A stretch of 64,000 nt of DNA. Source: Psychrobacter immobilis (lineage in GTDB: Bacteria; Pseudomonadota; Gammaproteobacteria; Pseudomonadales; Moraxellaceae). Below are positions 17,577 to 25,732 of the stretch, piece after piece; the first letter of the stretch is position 1, and every line of letters begins with the position of its first letter. The notes beneath the pieces were generated by a model. That model was not told the DNA's origin, did not search any database, and saw only the letters and a program-made list of their open reading frames with translations. The stretch lies in assembly GCF_904846225.1 (NCBI RefSeq), contig NZ_CAJGZJ010000005.1:1-64000 (forward strand), given 5' to 3'. The position numbers and the translations under genes were made by a program.

Positions 17577-18077
17577 ATGATAAAAATTGGTCAAGGTATC
17601 GACGTTCATGCTTTTCACAATAATGGTCAGCAGCAGCAATATGTCATATTAGCGGGCGTGCCTATCGATCACACTCACAGTTTATTGGCGCACTCTGATG
17701 GCGATGTGGTGCTACACGCGCTCGCAGATGCGCTATTAGGTGCATTGGCGCTTGGTGACATTGGACGGCATTTTCCTGATACAGACGCGGCGCACGCGGG
17801 TTTGGATTCAAGAGTGCTGCTACGTTATGTCTATAGTAAAATACAAGAGGCGGGCTATATGCTAGGTAATGCGGATATCACCGTCATGTGTGAGCGCCCA
17901 AAACTGGCACCTCATAGCCAAGCCATGCGCGACAATATCGCTAGCGACTTACAAACGGCAGTGAGTAATGTCAGCGTTAAAGCCACCACCACGGAAAAAC
18001 TCGGTTTTACGGGACGACAAGAAGGCATTATGGCCAATGCCGTGGTATTATTGGTCCCTAATGTAACCCCTGTTTAA
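17577..18077 (+). CDS. ispF: 2-C-methyl-D-erythritol 2,4-cyclodiphosphate synthase IspF
   Basis: IspF makes the cyclic diphosphate intermediate of the non-mevalonate isoprenoid pathway. The 166 residues cover the whole family. The metal ligands are Asp9 and His11 in GQGIDVHAF, and the [19 protein letters not shown] stretch carries the third His. The signature near the C-terminus is [18 protein letters not shown]. The usual partner ispD is not next to it. Two overlapping hairpins lie just upstream. Confidence 0.96.
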   Translation: MIKIGQGIDVHAFHNNGQQQQYVILAGVPIDHTHSLLAHSDGDVVLHALADALLGALALGDIGRHFPDTDAAHAGLDSRVLLRYVYSKIQEAGYMLGNADITVMCERPKLAPHSQAMRDNIASDLQTAVSNVSVKATTTEKLGFTGRQEGIMANAVVLLVPNVTPV

Positions 18078-18265
18078 TGGCTGTCAATTGAGGCAATATA
18101 ACAATCCTGCTTGTAATATAGTGACAATCGCCCCATGTATCAGACATATTGTCACTCAGTGACTTTTCACGCAATGACGTTGCGATATGGCTAGCTATTT
18201 CCAATTTACTACCTTTTTTAACTTACTACATTTTTCAATATATCGACTTATCAATAGGAGTTTTT

Positions 18266-18616
18266 ATGAGTGAGCAAACCCCAAATACCGCTGCAAATGA
18301 TGTTGAACAACTGATCCGTGATCAAATCAAAGATAATAAAGTTATTTTGTATATGAAAGGCACACCGCAGTTTCCACAGTGTGGTTTTTCTGCTAAATCG
18401 ATTGAGGTCCTTACCCAAATCGGTCGTCCTTTTGCCTTTGTAAATATCTTAGAAAATCCAGAAATTCGTGCTACTTTACCAAAAATTGCCAATTGGCCAA
18501 CGTTCCCGCAATTATGGATCGACGGTGAATTGATGGGTGGATCAGATATTATTTTACAAATGTATCAATCAGGCGAGCTAAAGCCATTGGTTGAAGCAAA
18601 CAGCCCTGCCGCTTAA
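18266..18616 (+). CDS. grxD: monothiol glutaredoxin GrxD (CGFS type)
   Basis: GrxD binds and passes on [2Fe-2S] clusters, using the active-site CGFS at residues 39-42 with glutathione. The 116 residues contain the conserved VILYMKGTPQFPQCGFS, NWPTFPQLWIDGELMGGSDI and the C-terminal helix. The frame is open upstream, but the start at 18266 has a good AGGAG at the right distance and gives the usual family length. Confidence 0.95.
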   Translation: MSEQTPNTAANDVEQLIRDQIKDNKVILYMKGTPQFPQCGFSAKSIEVLTQIGRPFAFVNILENPEIRATLPKIANWPTFPQLWIDGELMGGSDIILQMYQSGELKPLVEANSPAA

Positions 18617-18698
18617 TAGTTCAGACGGTTTGTGGAACTGCTCTGACGTTATAATGAGTGAGTAATGCATAAATCAGTTTTACTATCAGCGCACAACG

Positions 18699-18735
18699 AA
18701 CCCAAGTGGTCTTAATATGGCTATTTGGGTTTTTT
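18699..18735 (+). terminator. terminator of grxD
   Basis: An 11-bp stem including three G-T pairs starts AACCCAA (18699-18705) and closes with TTGGGTT before a T run. Confidence 0.7.
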
Positions 18736-18829
18736 GTGGCCTTTATATTTGATTGTTTTTATAGGTTTTGACCCCATATAGTGTTCAATATAAACAGAAT
18801 GATAAGTACAATTATCAAAAGAGAGTCTT

Positions 18830-19369
18830 ATGAATATCGAGGAATCTGACCAGCAACAAGCGCAAAAAGAAGCCGCTGAGCAAGCGCTTATCGAAAAACG
18901 TCGTGAGCGTTTGAAAAGCGAATCTCTGCGTATCATTGAGATTGCAAGCAATGAGGCAAACTCAGCACTTAAATGTATTCATCAGCTTAGTGTGGCGGGC
19001 GGCGCGACAGAAGCGACTTACATTGCCATCGAGCAGCGTATCGTCGCAGACCAAGATGCTGCCGGTGCTTATCATTTGGCTCTACTGGCACAAAGCACGC
19101 CAGATTTGCCGATTGATGCCCGCCAGCTTATTGAGTTGGTGGTTAATAAAGGCGACAATCAACAGCGTTTGGCCTTGCTCAAAAACCTGCCACTACCGCC
19201 AGTTGATATGATTAAAGATCAGATTTTAGCCAGTGATGATGGTGATGCGATTGGGCAGATGAATGCTTACTTGCAGATCAATCCAGAAGGTTATGGGAGT
19301 CATCATATGGTGACGAGTGGTCAATCAGATCAGATCGTACCGCTGAGTCCGGGCAACAAATTAAATTAA
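18830..19369 (+). CDS. conserved-looking protein of unknown function (179 aa)
   Basis: A soluble, mostly helical protein. The first 45 residues are rich in Gln, Glu, Ala, Lys and Arg and should form a charged helix. The rest alternates short helices (YIAIEQRIVADQDAAGAYHLALLAQ and IDARQLIELVVNKGDNQQRLALLKNL) in a pattern like helical repeats. There is no signal peptide or membrane segment. I do not recognise a family. The start follows GAGAGTCTT. It stands alone between the grxD terminator and the mnmG promoter. Confidence 0.75.
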   Translation: MNIEESDQQQAQKEAAEQALIEKRRERLKSESLRIIEIASNEANSALKCIHQLSVAGGATEATYIAIEQRIVADQDAAGAYHLALLAQSTPDLPIDARQLIELVVNKGDNQQRLALLKNLPLPPVDMIKDQILASDDGDAIGQMNAYLQINPEGYGSHHMVTSGQSDQIVPLSPGNKLN

Positions 19370-19385
19370 TAATTTTGCTTTAGCC

Positions 19386-19437
19386 AAACGGTTATCATGG
19401 CGCATCTTTTATTACTAAAAATTAATTTTAACCGTTT
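19386..19437 (+). terminator. possible terminator after the 179-aa gene
   Basis: AAACGGTTA (19386-19394) pairs with TAACCGTTT (19429-19437), followed by TT, but the loop is 34 bases, which is long for an intrinsic terminator. Confidence 0.4.
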
Positions 19438-19468
19438 TTGTTGTAACGTTTTTTAAATGGCAAAAAAT

Positions 19469-19477
19469 TGTTATAAT
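19469..19477 (+). promoter_or_regulatory. extended -10 promoter of mnmG
   Basis: TGTTATAAT is a perfect extended -10 element. The -35 region is only a T-rich run, as is common with extended -10 promoters. It lies 133 bases before the mnmG ATG. Confidence 0.5.
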
Positions 19478-19609
19478 TACTGGTTATCTATTTAAGTTTT
19501 AATGACTTATCTCATCCGTTCTTAAAATAAGATTGGCGCAGATTTATTTAGTGGTAAGTTGCTATCAGCAATTTATCGTCAAAAAAATCGTCAGTCAAGC
19601 GAGGCATGC

Positions 19610-21508
19610 ATGCAATATCCAAAAATTTATGACGTGGTAGTGATCGGTGGTGGTCATGCTGGCACAGAAGCTGCTTTGGCAGCCGCACGTATGGGTGCGC
19701 AGACCTTGCTGTTGACGCATAATATTGAAACGCTTGGACAGATGAGCTGTAATCCAGCGATTGGTGGTATCGGTAAGTCACATCTAGTACGTGAAATTGA
19801 TGCGCTGGGTGGGGCGATGGCATTAGCAACAGATAAGGCCGGTATTCAATTTCGCGTTCTGAATAGCCGCAAAGGTGCCGCAGTGCGAGCCACTCGTGCG
19901 CAGGCCGATCGTATTCTTTATAAAGCGGCTATTCGTCATACGTTAGAGAACCAGCCAAATTTGGATATATTTCAGCAAGCGGCTGATGATATCTTGGTAG
20001 AGAATGGACGTGCAACGGCAGTGGTAACTTCTACTGGCATTATCTTTAAGACCGAAACGGTCGTATTGACTTCAGGAACGTTTTTGGGCGGAGTTATTCA
20101 TATTGGCCTCGAAAATTCAAATGGCGGACGCGCAGGGGATCAGCCTTCTATCAAACTTGCTGATCGTTTGCGTGAGCTCAAATTGCCAGTCGGCCGTCTC
20201 AAGACAGGTACGCCAGCACGTATCGATGCGCGTAGTGTCGACTTTAGTGTCATGGCAGTACAGCCGGGCGATACGCCATTACCAGTGATGAGTTATATGG
20301 GCGATGTGTCTATGCATCCTGAACAGGTCAACTGCTATATCACTCACACCAATGCCCGTACTCATGACATTATCCGTGAAAACCTCGATCGCTCACCGAT
20401 GTTCTCGGGCAAAATTGAGGGTGTCGGGCCTCGTTATTGTCCCTCTATTGAAGATAAAATACATCGTTTTGCAGATAAAGACAGTCATCAGATATTTATC
20501 GAGCCAGAAGGTTTGACCACACATGAGCTGTATCCGAATGGTATTTCGACCAGTTTGCCGTTTGATGTGCAGTTAGAATTCATTCATAGCATGAAAGGAT
20601 TAGAGAATGCGCATATTACTCGTCCCGGTTATGCGATTGAGTATGATTACTTTGATCCGCAAAGTTTGAAGCCAACGCTTGAAACCAAATCTATTGATCG
20701 CTTATATTTTGCGGGACAAATCAATGGTACAACAGGCTACGAAGAAGCGGGCGTACAGGGTTTGCTGGCAGGTACGAATGCGGCATTGGTTACGCGTGAA
20801 AATAGCGAGTTTGAAACATGGACGCCGCGCCGTGATGAAGCCTATCTGGGCGTTCTCGTGGATGATTTGATTACGCATGGTACCAATGAGCCGTATCGCA
20901 TGTTTACGAGCCGCGCAGAATATCGCTTGCTCTTGCGTGAAGACAACGCTGACCAGCGCCTCACTGAGACTGGTCGTAAGCTTGGTTTGATTGATGATGT
21001 GCGCTGGCAAGCTTATCAAGAAAAAATGGAAGCCATCGCTACAGAGTCTTCACGTCTCAAAGATATGTGGGCAACACCTGCCAATGCGTTGGGTCAAAAA
21101 GTGGCTGAGCAAACAGGTGAAGTATTATCAAAAGAAGCCACGGCTTATGATTTACTTAAGCGTCCGCAGATTCACTTTGCTGATATCGCAGCTATCACTG
21201 ACTCAGAAGTTGATCCACAAGTGGGTGAGCAGATCGAAATATCTGTCAAGTATGCAGGCTATATAGACCGTCAGCAAGAAGAGATTGATCAAATGAAGCG
21301 TCTAGAAAATACGGCGCTACCGATTGATTTCGATTACACGGTGGTGTCTGGCTTATCAAATGAAATCGTACAAAAACTGACACAAGTGCGTCCTGCCACG
21401 CTTGCCCAAGCGGGGCGCGTCAGTGGCGTAACGCCTGCTGCTATACAATTACTAGCGATGACAGTGAAAAAACAGAAAAAAATAGCAATGGCATTAAATT
21501 TATCGTAA
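19610..21508 (+). CDS. mnmG: tRNA uridine 5-carboxymethylaminomethyl modification enzyme MnmG
   Basis: MnmG (GidA) works with MnmE to add the cmnm5 group to the wobble uridine 34 of several tRNAs, using FAD, NADH and a folate. The 632 residues match the usual length. The FAD-binding motif [19 protein letters not shown] is at residues 11-29, and family motifs [24 protein letters not shown] and [11 protein letters not shown] are present. The C-terminal helical domain holds the MnmE and tRNA contacts. The start at 19610 is chosen over an upstream TTG because of the GCGAGG ribosome binding site and the family N-terminus. Confidence 0.97.
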   Translation: MQYPKIYDVVVIGGGHAGTEAALAAARMGAQTLLLTHNIETLGQMSCNPAIGGIGKSHLVREIDALGGAMALATDKAGIQFRVLNSRKGAAVRATRAQADRILYKAAIRHTLENQPNLDIFQQAADDILVENGRATAVVTSTGIIFKTETVVLTSGTFLGGVIHIGLENSNGGRAGDQPSIKLADRLRELKLPVGRLKTGTPARIDARSVDFSVMAVQPGDTPLPVMSYMGDVSMHPEQVNCYITHTNARTHDIIRENLDRSPMFSGKIEGVGPRYCPSIEDKIHRFADKDSHQIFIEPEGLTTHELYPNGISTSLPFDVQLEFIHSMKGLENAHITRPGYAIEYDYFDPQSLKPTLETKSIDRLYFAGQINGTTGYEEAGVQGLLAGTNAALVTRENSEFETWTPRRDEAYLGVLVDDLITHGTNEPYRMFTSRAEYRLLLREDNADQRLTETGRKLGLIDDVRWQAYQEKMEAIATESSRLKDMWATPANALGQKVAEQTGEVLSKEATAYDLLKRPQIHFADIAAITDSEVDPQVGEQIEISVKYAGYIDRQQEEIDQMKRLENTALPIDFDYTVVSGLSNEIVQKLTQVRPATLAQAGRVSGVTPAAIQLLAMTVKKQKKIAMALNLS

Positions 21509-21535
21509 AAATTAATAAGTAAAAATACCAAAATG

Positions 21536-21569
21536 AGCTTATAACAATATTTTGTTATAAGCTTTTTTT
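21536..21569 (+). terminator. terminator of mnmG
   Basis: A 12-bp stem (AGCTTATAACAA at 21536-21547 with its complement), a short loop and seven T. Confidence 0.85.
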
Positions 21570-21686
21570 ATGCCCAATCCTTTAACAATGTCCAAACAAC
21601 TTAAGAAGTCTTTATGCTGTTTTGAAAAGAAATAGTAGGTAGAATAGAGTATTGATGCTAGTTTGTTACTGAAAAGGAATGCTTTT

Positions 21687-21896
21687 ATGCCTTATGATAA
21701 ATTGTCAGACCTACCGCTTACGGTAAAAGATAACTTGCCCAAACACGCGCAAGAGATATTTCAAGCAGCTTTTAGTAGTGCAAGCAAACAATACAATGAA
21801 GAGTCACGTTGGTTTGCTACGGCATGGGCAGCGGTTGAAAATGTTTATGAGAAAAACGCTGACGATAAATGGGTAAAAAAACCCGACCATAAATAG
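21687..21896 (+). CDS. ChaB family protein
   Basis: A 69-residue protein matching ChaB, a small protein named for a possible effect on the cation antiporter ChaA in E. coli, with biochemical role unproven. The family pattern is clear: MPYDKLSDLPLTVKDNLPKHAQEIFQAAFSSA, then the aromatic ESRWFATAWAAVE and the C-terminal KW.K. The start at 21687 has an AAGGA ribosome binding site nine bases ahead. A chaA-like gene is not seen nearby. Confidence 0.88.
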   Translation: MPYDKLSDLPLTVKDNLPKHAQEIFQAAFSSASKQYNEESRWFATAWAAVENVYEKNADDKWVKKPDHK

Positions 21897-22026
21897 AGGT
21901 TGTTATACGCCTTATATTGAATTAAAAAGATAAATTCATACCTGATTATTTAAATTAACCTATATAAGTATGTTGTCAGAGCTTTGAAAACATAGCTCTG
22001 AGAATATTGCTGATACGAGCTTATCC

Positions 22027-22986
22027 ATGATTGAAGCCATTATTTTTGCCATTACTATTGTTCTGCCCAACCTTGCTTTGATGGGGTTGGGTTTTTTTAT
22101 GCAAAGACGCGGTCAAGCGAGCCAGTCCTTTATTGATCAAGGATCATACTTTGTCTTTAATTACTGTTTGCCATGTCTACTTTTTTTTAGCGTGGCCGAT
22201 AGTGAGGTCAATTATAGTAAGCAAATTACGCTGATAGTTGCTGGAATTCTTGTGACCTTTATTCTGTTTATGGGTGCAGAAATTTATGCCAAGTATTTTA
22301 TTAGTAAACCTGCTGACCAAGGGGTTTTTGTACAAGGTATTTTTCGTAGCAACATGGCCATTATTGGTCTAGCGACTGTTTACAATGCTTATGGCGATGC
22401 AGGCTTAAGCATTGGCGCTGTATATATGGGCGTGGTCACCATCTTGTTTAATATTTTGGCTGTCATTACTCTGAGCCGCGTGTCTAAAAAGGTGGATGAT
22501 ACGTGGAGCAGTCGCATTATTATGGTCTTCAAAAAACTGACTACCAACCCGCTCATATTGGCTTTATTGGCAGCATTTGCCTATAAAGCGCTTGGCTTGC
22601 CGCCGATTACAGGTGTCGTTCATGTCACTGGTGATCTATTAGCAGCGGTGGCGTTGCCATTAGCCCTTATTTGTGCAGGTGCTAGTATTGATTTAAAGTC
22701 GATGCTACATCTATCAGGGCTGTCCATGCAGGCCAGTATCGGTCGTATTATTGTTGCGCCATTGGTAGCGATCGCCATTGGCTTGGCATTTGGCCTATCA
22801 GGTGTGCATATGGGTGTGCTATTTTTGATGGTGGCATCGCCCGCAGCCGCCGCTAGTTATGTGATGGCAAAAGCGATGGGTGGCAATGACGTACTGGCAG
22901 CCAATATTTTAGCATTTACCACAGTAGTAGGGCTGTTTGGAATGGCATTTGGCGCTGCGATCTTACGCGCTGTGGGGCTAATGTAG
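22027..22986 (+). CDS. AEC family (auxin efflux carrier-like) transporter
   Basis: An inner-membrane protein of 319 residues with about ten hydrophobic segments in two similar halves, as in the AEC family. Bacterial members move small carboxylates or amino acids such as malonate or malate. The substrate here is unknown. Family features include FNYCLPCLLFFSVAD in the first half and PLALICAGASIDL and MVASPAAAASYVMA in the second. It precedes the ornithine cyclodeaminase-like gene by 66 bases on the same strand, and the two may act together on an amino or imino acid. Confidence 0.88.
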   Translation: MIEAIIFAITIVLPNLALMGLGFFMQRRGQASQSFIDQGSYFVFNYCLPCLLFFSVADSEVNYSKQITLIVAGILVTFILFMGAEIYAKYFISKPADQGVFVQGIFRSNMAIIGLATVYNAYGDAGLSIGAVYMGVVTILFNILAVITLSRVSKKVDDTWSSRIIMVFKKLTTNPLILALLAAFAYKALGLPPITGVVHVTGDLLAAVALPLALICAGASIDLKSMLHLSGLSMQASIGRIIVAPLVAIAIGLAFGLSGVHMGVLFLMVASPAAAASYVMAKAMGGNDVLAANILAFTTVVGLFGMAFGAAILRAVGLM

Positions 22987-23052
22987 TCGCATTTTTACCA
23001 TTATATAGCAAGGCGTGAGTTCGATATTAATACATAAATAGGGACACTTAAA

Positions 23053-24084
23053 TTGCAATTATTAAATCAAAAATTCGTAACCGAACATCTTAATATACAA
23101 GCCGCTATTGATGCGATTGAAAAATTATTACACCAGCAAGCCAAGCATCCTAATTGGATTAAAGCACCGGAACGTTTAGTCATTAAAACCTTTAGTGAGG
23201 ATGATATTCATAGCTCAGGCGCGCATTTATCAATGCCAGCAACGATTTATGATGGTGAGAACGAGTATGCCGTCGTAAAGTTAGTCACTATTTGTCCTGA
23301 CAATCCAAGCCGTAATATGCCGACCACAACGGCGATTATCACTGTATCAAACAACGATACGGGCGCCATATTAGCGATGATGGATGGTGTTTATATCACA
23401 CAAGTACGGACGGCGGCGTTATCAGGTATTGCCACCAAATATATGGCAAAACCTGATTGTCATAGCGTGGCAGTTATCGGTTGTGGTGGTATGGCCTATG
23501 AGCAGCTAAACGCTGTATTAACCGTGCGTCCTGATATTAAAAAGGTCACTTTGTGGAACAGAGGGATTGAAGGCGCTGAGATATTTAAAAAGAAATTCGC
23601 TTGTGACTATGGGCAGTGGGATGTTGAGATTACTGTTTGTAAAGAGATCGGTGATGCTATCCGTGATGCAGACATTATAAATATCGCCACTCGTGCTACA
23701 GAAGGCTTGTTTGGTCTTGATCAAATTAAATCCGATGTACATATCAATGCGGTGGGTGCCTATCAAGCTTCAATGAAAGAAATCAGCAATGAGGTCATTG
23801 CAGGCAGTGGTATGGTCGTCGTTGATGACTTGACTGGCAGTCTCCATGAAGCTGGCGATTTGATTCAAGCGCATGATGCTTCTGATTGTGCATGGACATG
23901 GAGTGATCTCAGCGGTGATTTGCAAGCAGTGGTAACAGGAGTGCTAAAAGAAAATATAACTAGATCCGAAAAAGGTATAACGTTATTTAAATCAGTAGGC
24001 GCTGCTAGCTTCGATGCAGCAGTCGCTTTGGATGTAGCAAAAAACGCCACACAAAATAGCCTAGGTTTATCAGTCGATTGGTAA
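23053..24084 (+). CDS. ornithine cyclodeaminase / mu-crystallin family protein
   Basis: A 343-residue NAD(P)-dependent enzyme of the family that includes ornithine cyclodeaminase, pyrroline-2-carboxylate (ketimine) reductase and alanine dehydrogenase. Visible features are the substrate-binding segment YAVVKLVTICPDNPSRNMPT, the MMDGVYITQVRTAALSGIAT stretch with its conserved Arg, and the nucleotide-binding VAVIGCGGMAYEQLNAV. The start is a TTG preceded by AGGGA. The sequence alone does not separate cyclodeaminase from reductase activity. Placement after an AEC transporter suggests metabolism of an imported amino acid, possibly linked to proline. Confidence 0.85.
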   Translation: MQLLNQKFVTEHLNIQAAIDAIEKLLHQQAKHPNWIKAPERLVIKTFSEDDIHSSGAHLSMPATIYDGENEYAVVKLVTICPDNPSRNMPTTTAIITVSNNDTGAILAMMDGVYITQVRTAALSGIATKYMAKPDCHSVAVIGCGGMAYEQLNAVLTVRPDIKKVTLWNRGIEGAEIFKKKFACDYGQWDVEITVCKEIGDAIRDADIINIATRATEGLFGLDQIKSDVHINAVGAYQASMKEISNEVIAGSGMVVVDDLTGSLHEAGDLIQAHDASDCAWTWSDLSGDLQAVVTGVLKENITRSEKGITLFKSVGAASFDAAVALDVAKNATQNSLGLSVDW

Positions 24085-24230
24085 TATGTCTTATAATAAC
24101 CATCGATAGTCAAAACATCCTAAAAAAGCTACGGTACTGCTGATAGCAGCCGTGCGTGATATATCGATATTACTTTTCACTGACTATATCAGGTTTTATA
24201 AAAAATTGACTGGCAGTTAACAGCATCAAT

Positions 24231-24266
24231 AAAAAAGCCCTCTTTTCCAACCAGAAAAGAGGGCTT
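24231..24266 (-). terminator. terminator of the 50-aa membrane protein gene
   Basis: A perfect 13-bp stem (AAGCCCTCTTTTC with GAAAAGAGGGCTT) ends in a run of six T on the minus strand. The plus-strand tail is also T-rich, so it may stop transcription from the 23053 gene as well. Confidence 0.8.
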
Positions 24267-24269
24267 GTT

Positions 24270-24422
24270 TTATTTCACATTATCTCTATTGCGCTTGTCT
24301 TCTCGATGTTGCTTACGCTTTGGACTGGTGCGATATGTCAAATATCCACCGATAATCATCACTGCGATAATTGCAATGATATATAAAAATATTGATGAAC
24401 CAATAAAAGTGGAGGTTTCCAT
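24270..24422 (-). CDS. small single-pass membrane protein (50 aa)
   Basis: This short frame begins METSTFIGSS and runs into one long hydrophobic helix (residues 11-30, IFLYIIAIIAVMIIGGYLTY). It ends in a strongly basic tail (SPKRKQHREDKRNRD), a pattern that would place the C-terminus in the cytoplasm. It is followed at once by a strong terminator on the same strand, which supports it being a real gene. It lies 45 bases downstream of the luciferase-like gene, possibly in one transcript. The family is unknown. Confidence 0.65.
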   Translation of the reverse strand: METSTFIGSSIFLYIIAIIAVMIIGGYLTYRTSPKRKQHREDKRNRDNVK

Positions 24423-24467
24423 AACCTTTTTCTCACTATAGTTTATCAATAATTATGCAAGTGCTGT

Positions 24468-25472
24468 TTATGATTGTAAAGTGAACAAGTTTAGCTGAGA
24501 TGTAAGTTCAAGTGAACGTAACCGCGCTGCCTGATCATGGATATTAGCGGTAACGATCAGCTCATCTGGTTGGTGTGTCGCTAAAAACGCAGCAAGTTTC
24601 GGTTTGACCGTTTCAACAGAGCCGATAAAAGATACTGACAACGCATTATCCACCATCATTTTTTCTGCTTGACTCCAAATGCTATCCATATCGTGCGTAG
24701 GCTTTGGCATTTGACCAGTTTCACCTCGGCGCAAACGTACGAAGCTTTGCTGCGCTGAAGTAAAATGATAATGGGCGGTGGCATCGTCATCAGCAAGTAA
24801 CAAGTTTGCGGCTAACATCACATAAGGCTTGTCTAAATATGCCGATGGTTTGAATTGTTCGCGATATGCCGTGATCGCTTGACTGAGCATTTGCGGCGCA
24901 AAGTGAGAGGCAAACACATAGGGTAAGCCAAAGTGTGCAGCCAAGGTCGCCCCAAAAAGAGAAGAGCCTAATATCCAAATAGGAATGTTTGACTTTGCAC
25001 CAGGAAATGCCTGTACAGGACTGTTATCTGTATCATTGCCTAAAAAGTACATCAATTCTTGTACATCTTGTGGAAAGCGCTCAGCATCACTCATCTGTCG
25101 ACGTAGCGCTTGAAACGTTGCACCATCTGTACCGGGGGCGCGGCCCAAACCCAAGTCAATACGATCGCCATATAATGCCTGTAATGTTCCAAATTGCTCA
25201 GCGATAACGAGCGGCGCATGGTTAGGAAGCATAACGCCACCTGCACCGATACGTATGCGTTTGGTTTGACTACCAATATGCGATAGTAGTACGGCAGTCG
25301 CAGCACTGGCGATACCTGGCATATTGTGATGCTCTGCCATCCAAAATCGGTTTAAGCCAAATTTTTCTGCTTGCTGGGCGGTCTGCACAGTTTGGGCAAT
25401 ACCTTCAGCAATGGTTTTACCTTCAGGAACGGGTGCTAGATCTAAAAAAGATAAGGGGATTGTGTTACTCAT
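24468..25472 (-). CDS. luciferase-like monooxygenase family protein
   Basis: A 334-residue TIM-barrel protein of the bacterial luciferase-like (LLM) class, which uses reduced FMN and oxygen on diverse substrates. It resembles E. coli YhbW. The pattern is typical: [12 protein letters not shown] at the N-terminus, [50 protein letters not shown], then [13 protein letters not shown] and [27 protein letters not shown]. The substrate cannot be deduced. It is the first gene of a leftward pair with the 50-residue membrane protein. Confidence 0.9.
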   Translation of the reverse strand: MSNTIPLSFLDLAPVPEGKTIAEGIAQTVQTAQQAEKFGLNRFWMAEHHNMPGIASAATAVLLSHIGSQTKRIRIGAGGVMLPNHAPLVIAEQFGTLQALYGDRIDLGLGRAPGTDGATFQALRRQMSDAERFPQDVQELMYFLGNDTDNSPVQAFPGAKSNIPIWILGSSLFGATLAAHFGLPYVFASHFAPQMLSQAITAYREQFKPSAYLDKPYVMLAANLLLADDDATAHYHFTSAQQSFVRLRRGETGQMPKPTHDMDSIWSQAEKMMVDNALSVSFIGSVETVKPKLAAFLATHQPDELIVTANIHDQAARLRSLELTSQLNLFTLQS

Positions 25473-25653
25473 AAATTATCCAATAAAGTATTCATTATTT
25501 TCTATTGATATGCTCATTGTCGCTACCGATTTCAAGTAAATCTAGTAAGTGTTCATAAATCATAACAAACAAAGGCACTTTTATTCCTAAACACTTTTGG
25601 CGATTACTAATGCTTGTGTATGCGTGTCGTATTATGAATATCGTGATGCCAAA

Positions 25654-25685
25654 AAAAAGCAGATGACCTAAGTCACCTGCTTTTT
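25654..25685. terminator. terminator downstream of gcd
   Basis: The stem AAAAAGCAG/CTGCTTTTT continues past a single mismatch into TGAC/GTCA around CTAA. T runs on both strands make it bidirectional. It lies 48 bases past the gcd stop. Confidence 0.75.
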
Positions 25686-25732
25686 AGAGTGTCTATTCAT
25701 AAAGTAAAAGAATAGGATAATTAATTATGAGC

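Noticed and set aside
18149..18265. Longer start for glutaredoxin GrxD
   Set aside because: The start at 18266 has an AGGAG site and gives the standard protein length. The upstream part matches no glutaredoxin.
19559..19609. Upstream TTG start for MnmG
   Set aside because: The ATG at 19610 has a suitable ribosome binding site and matches the family N-terminus directly before the FAD motif.
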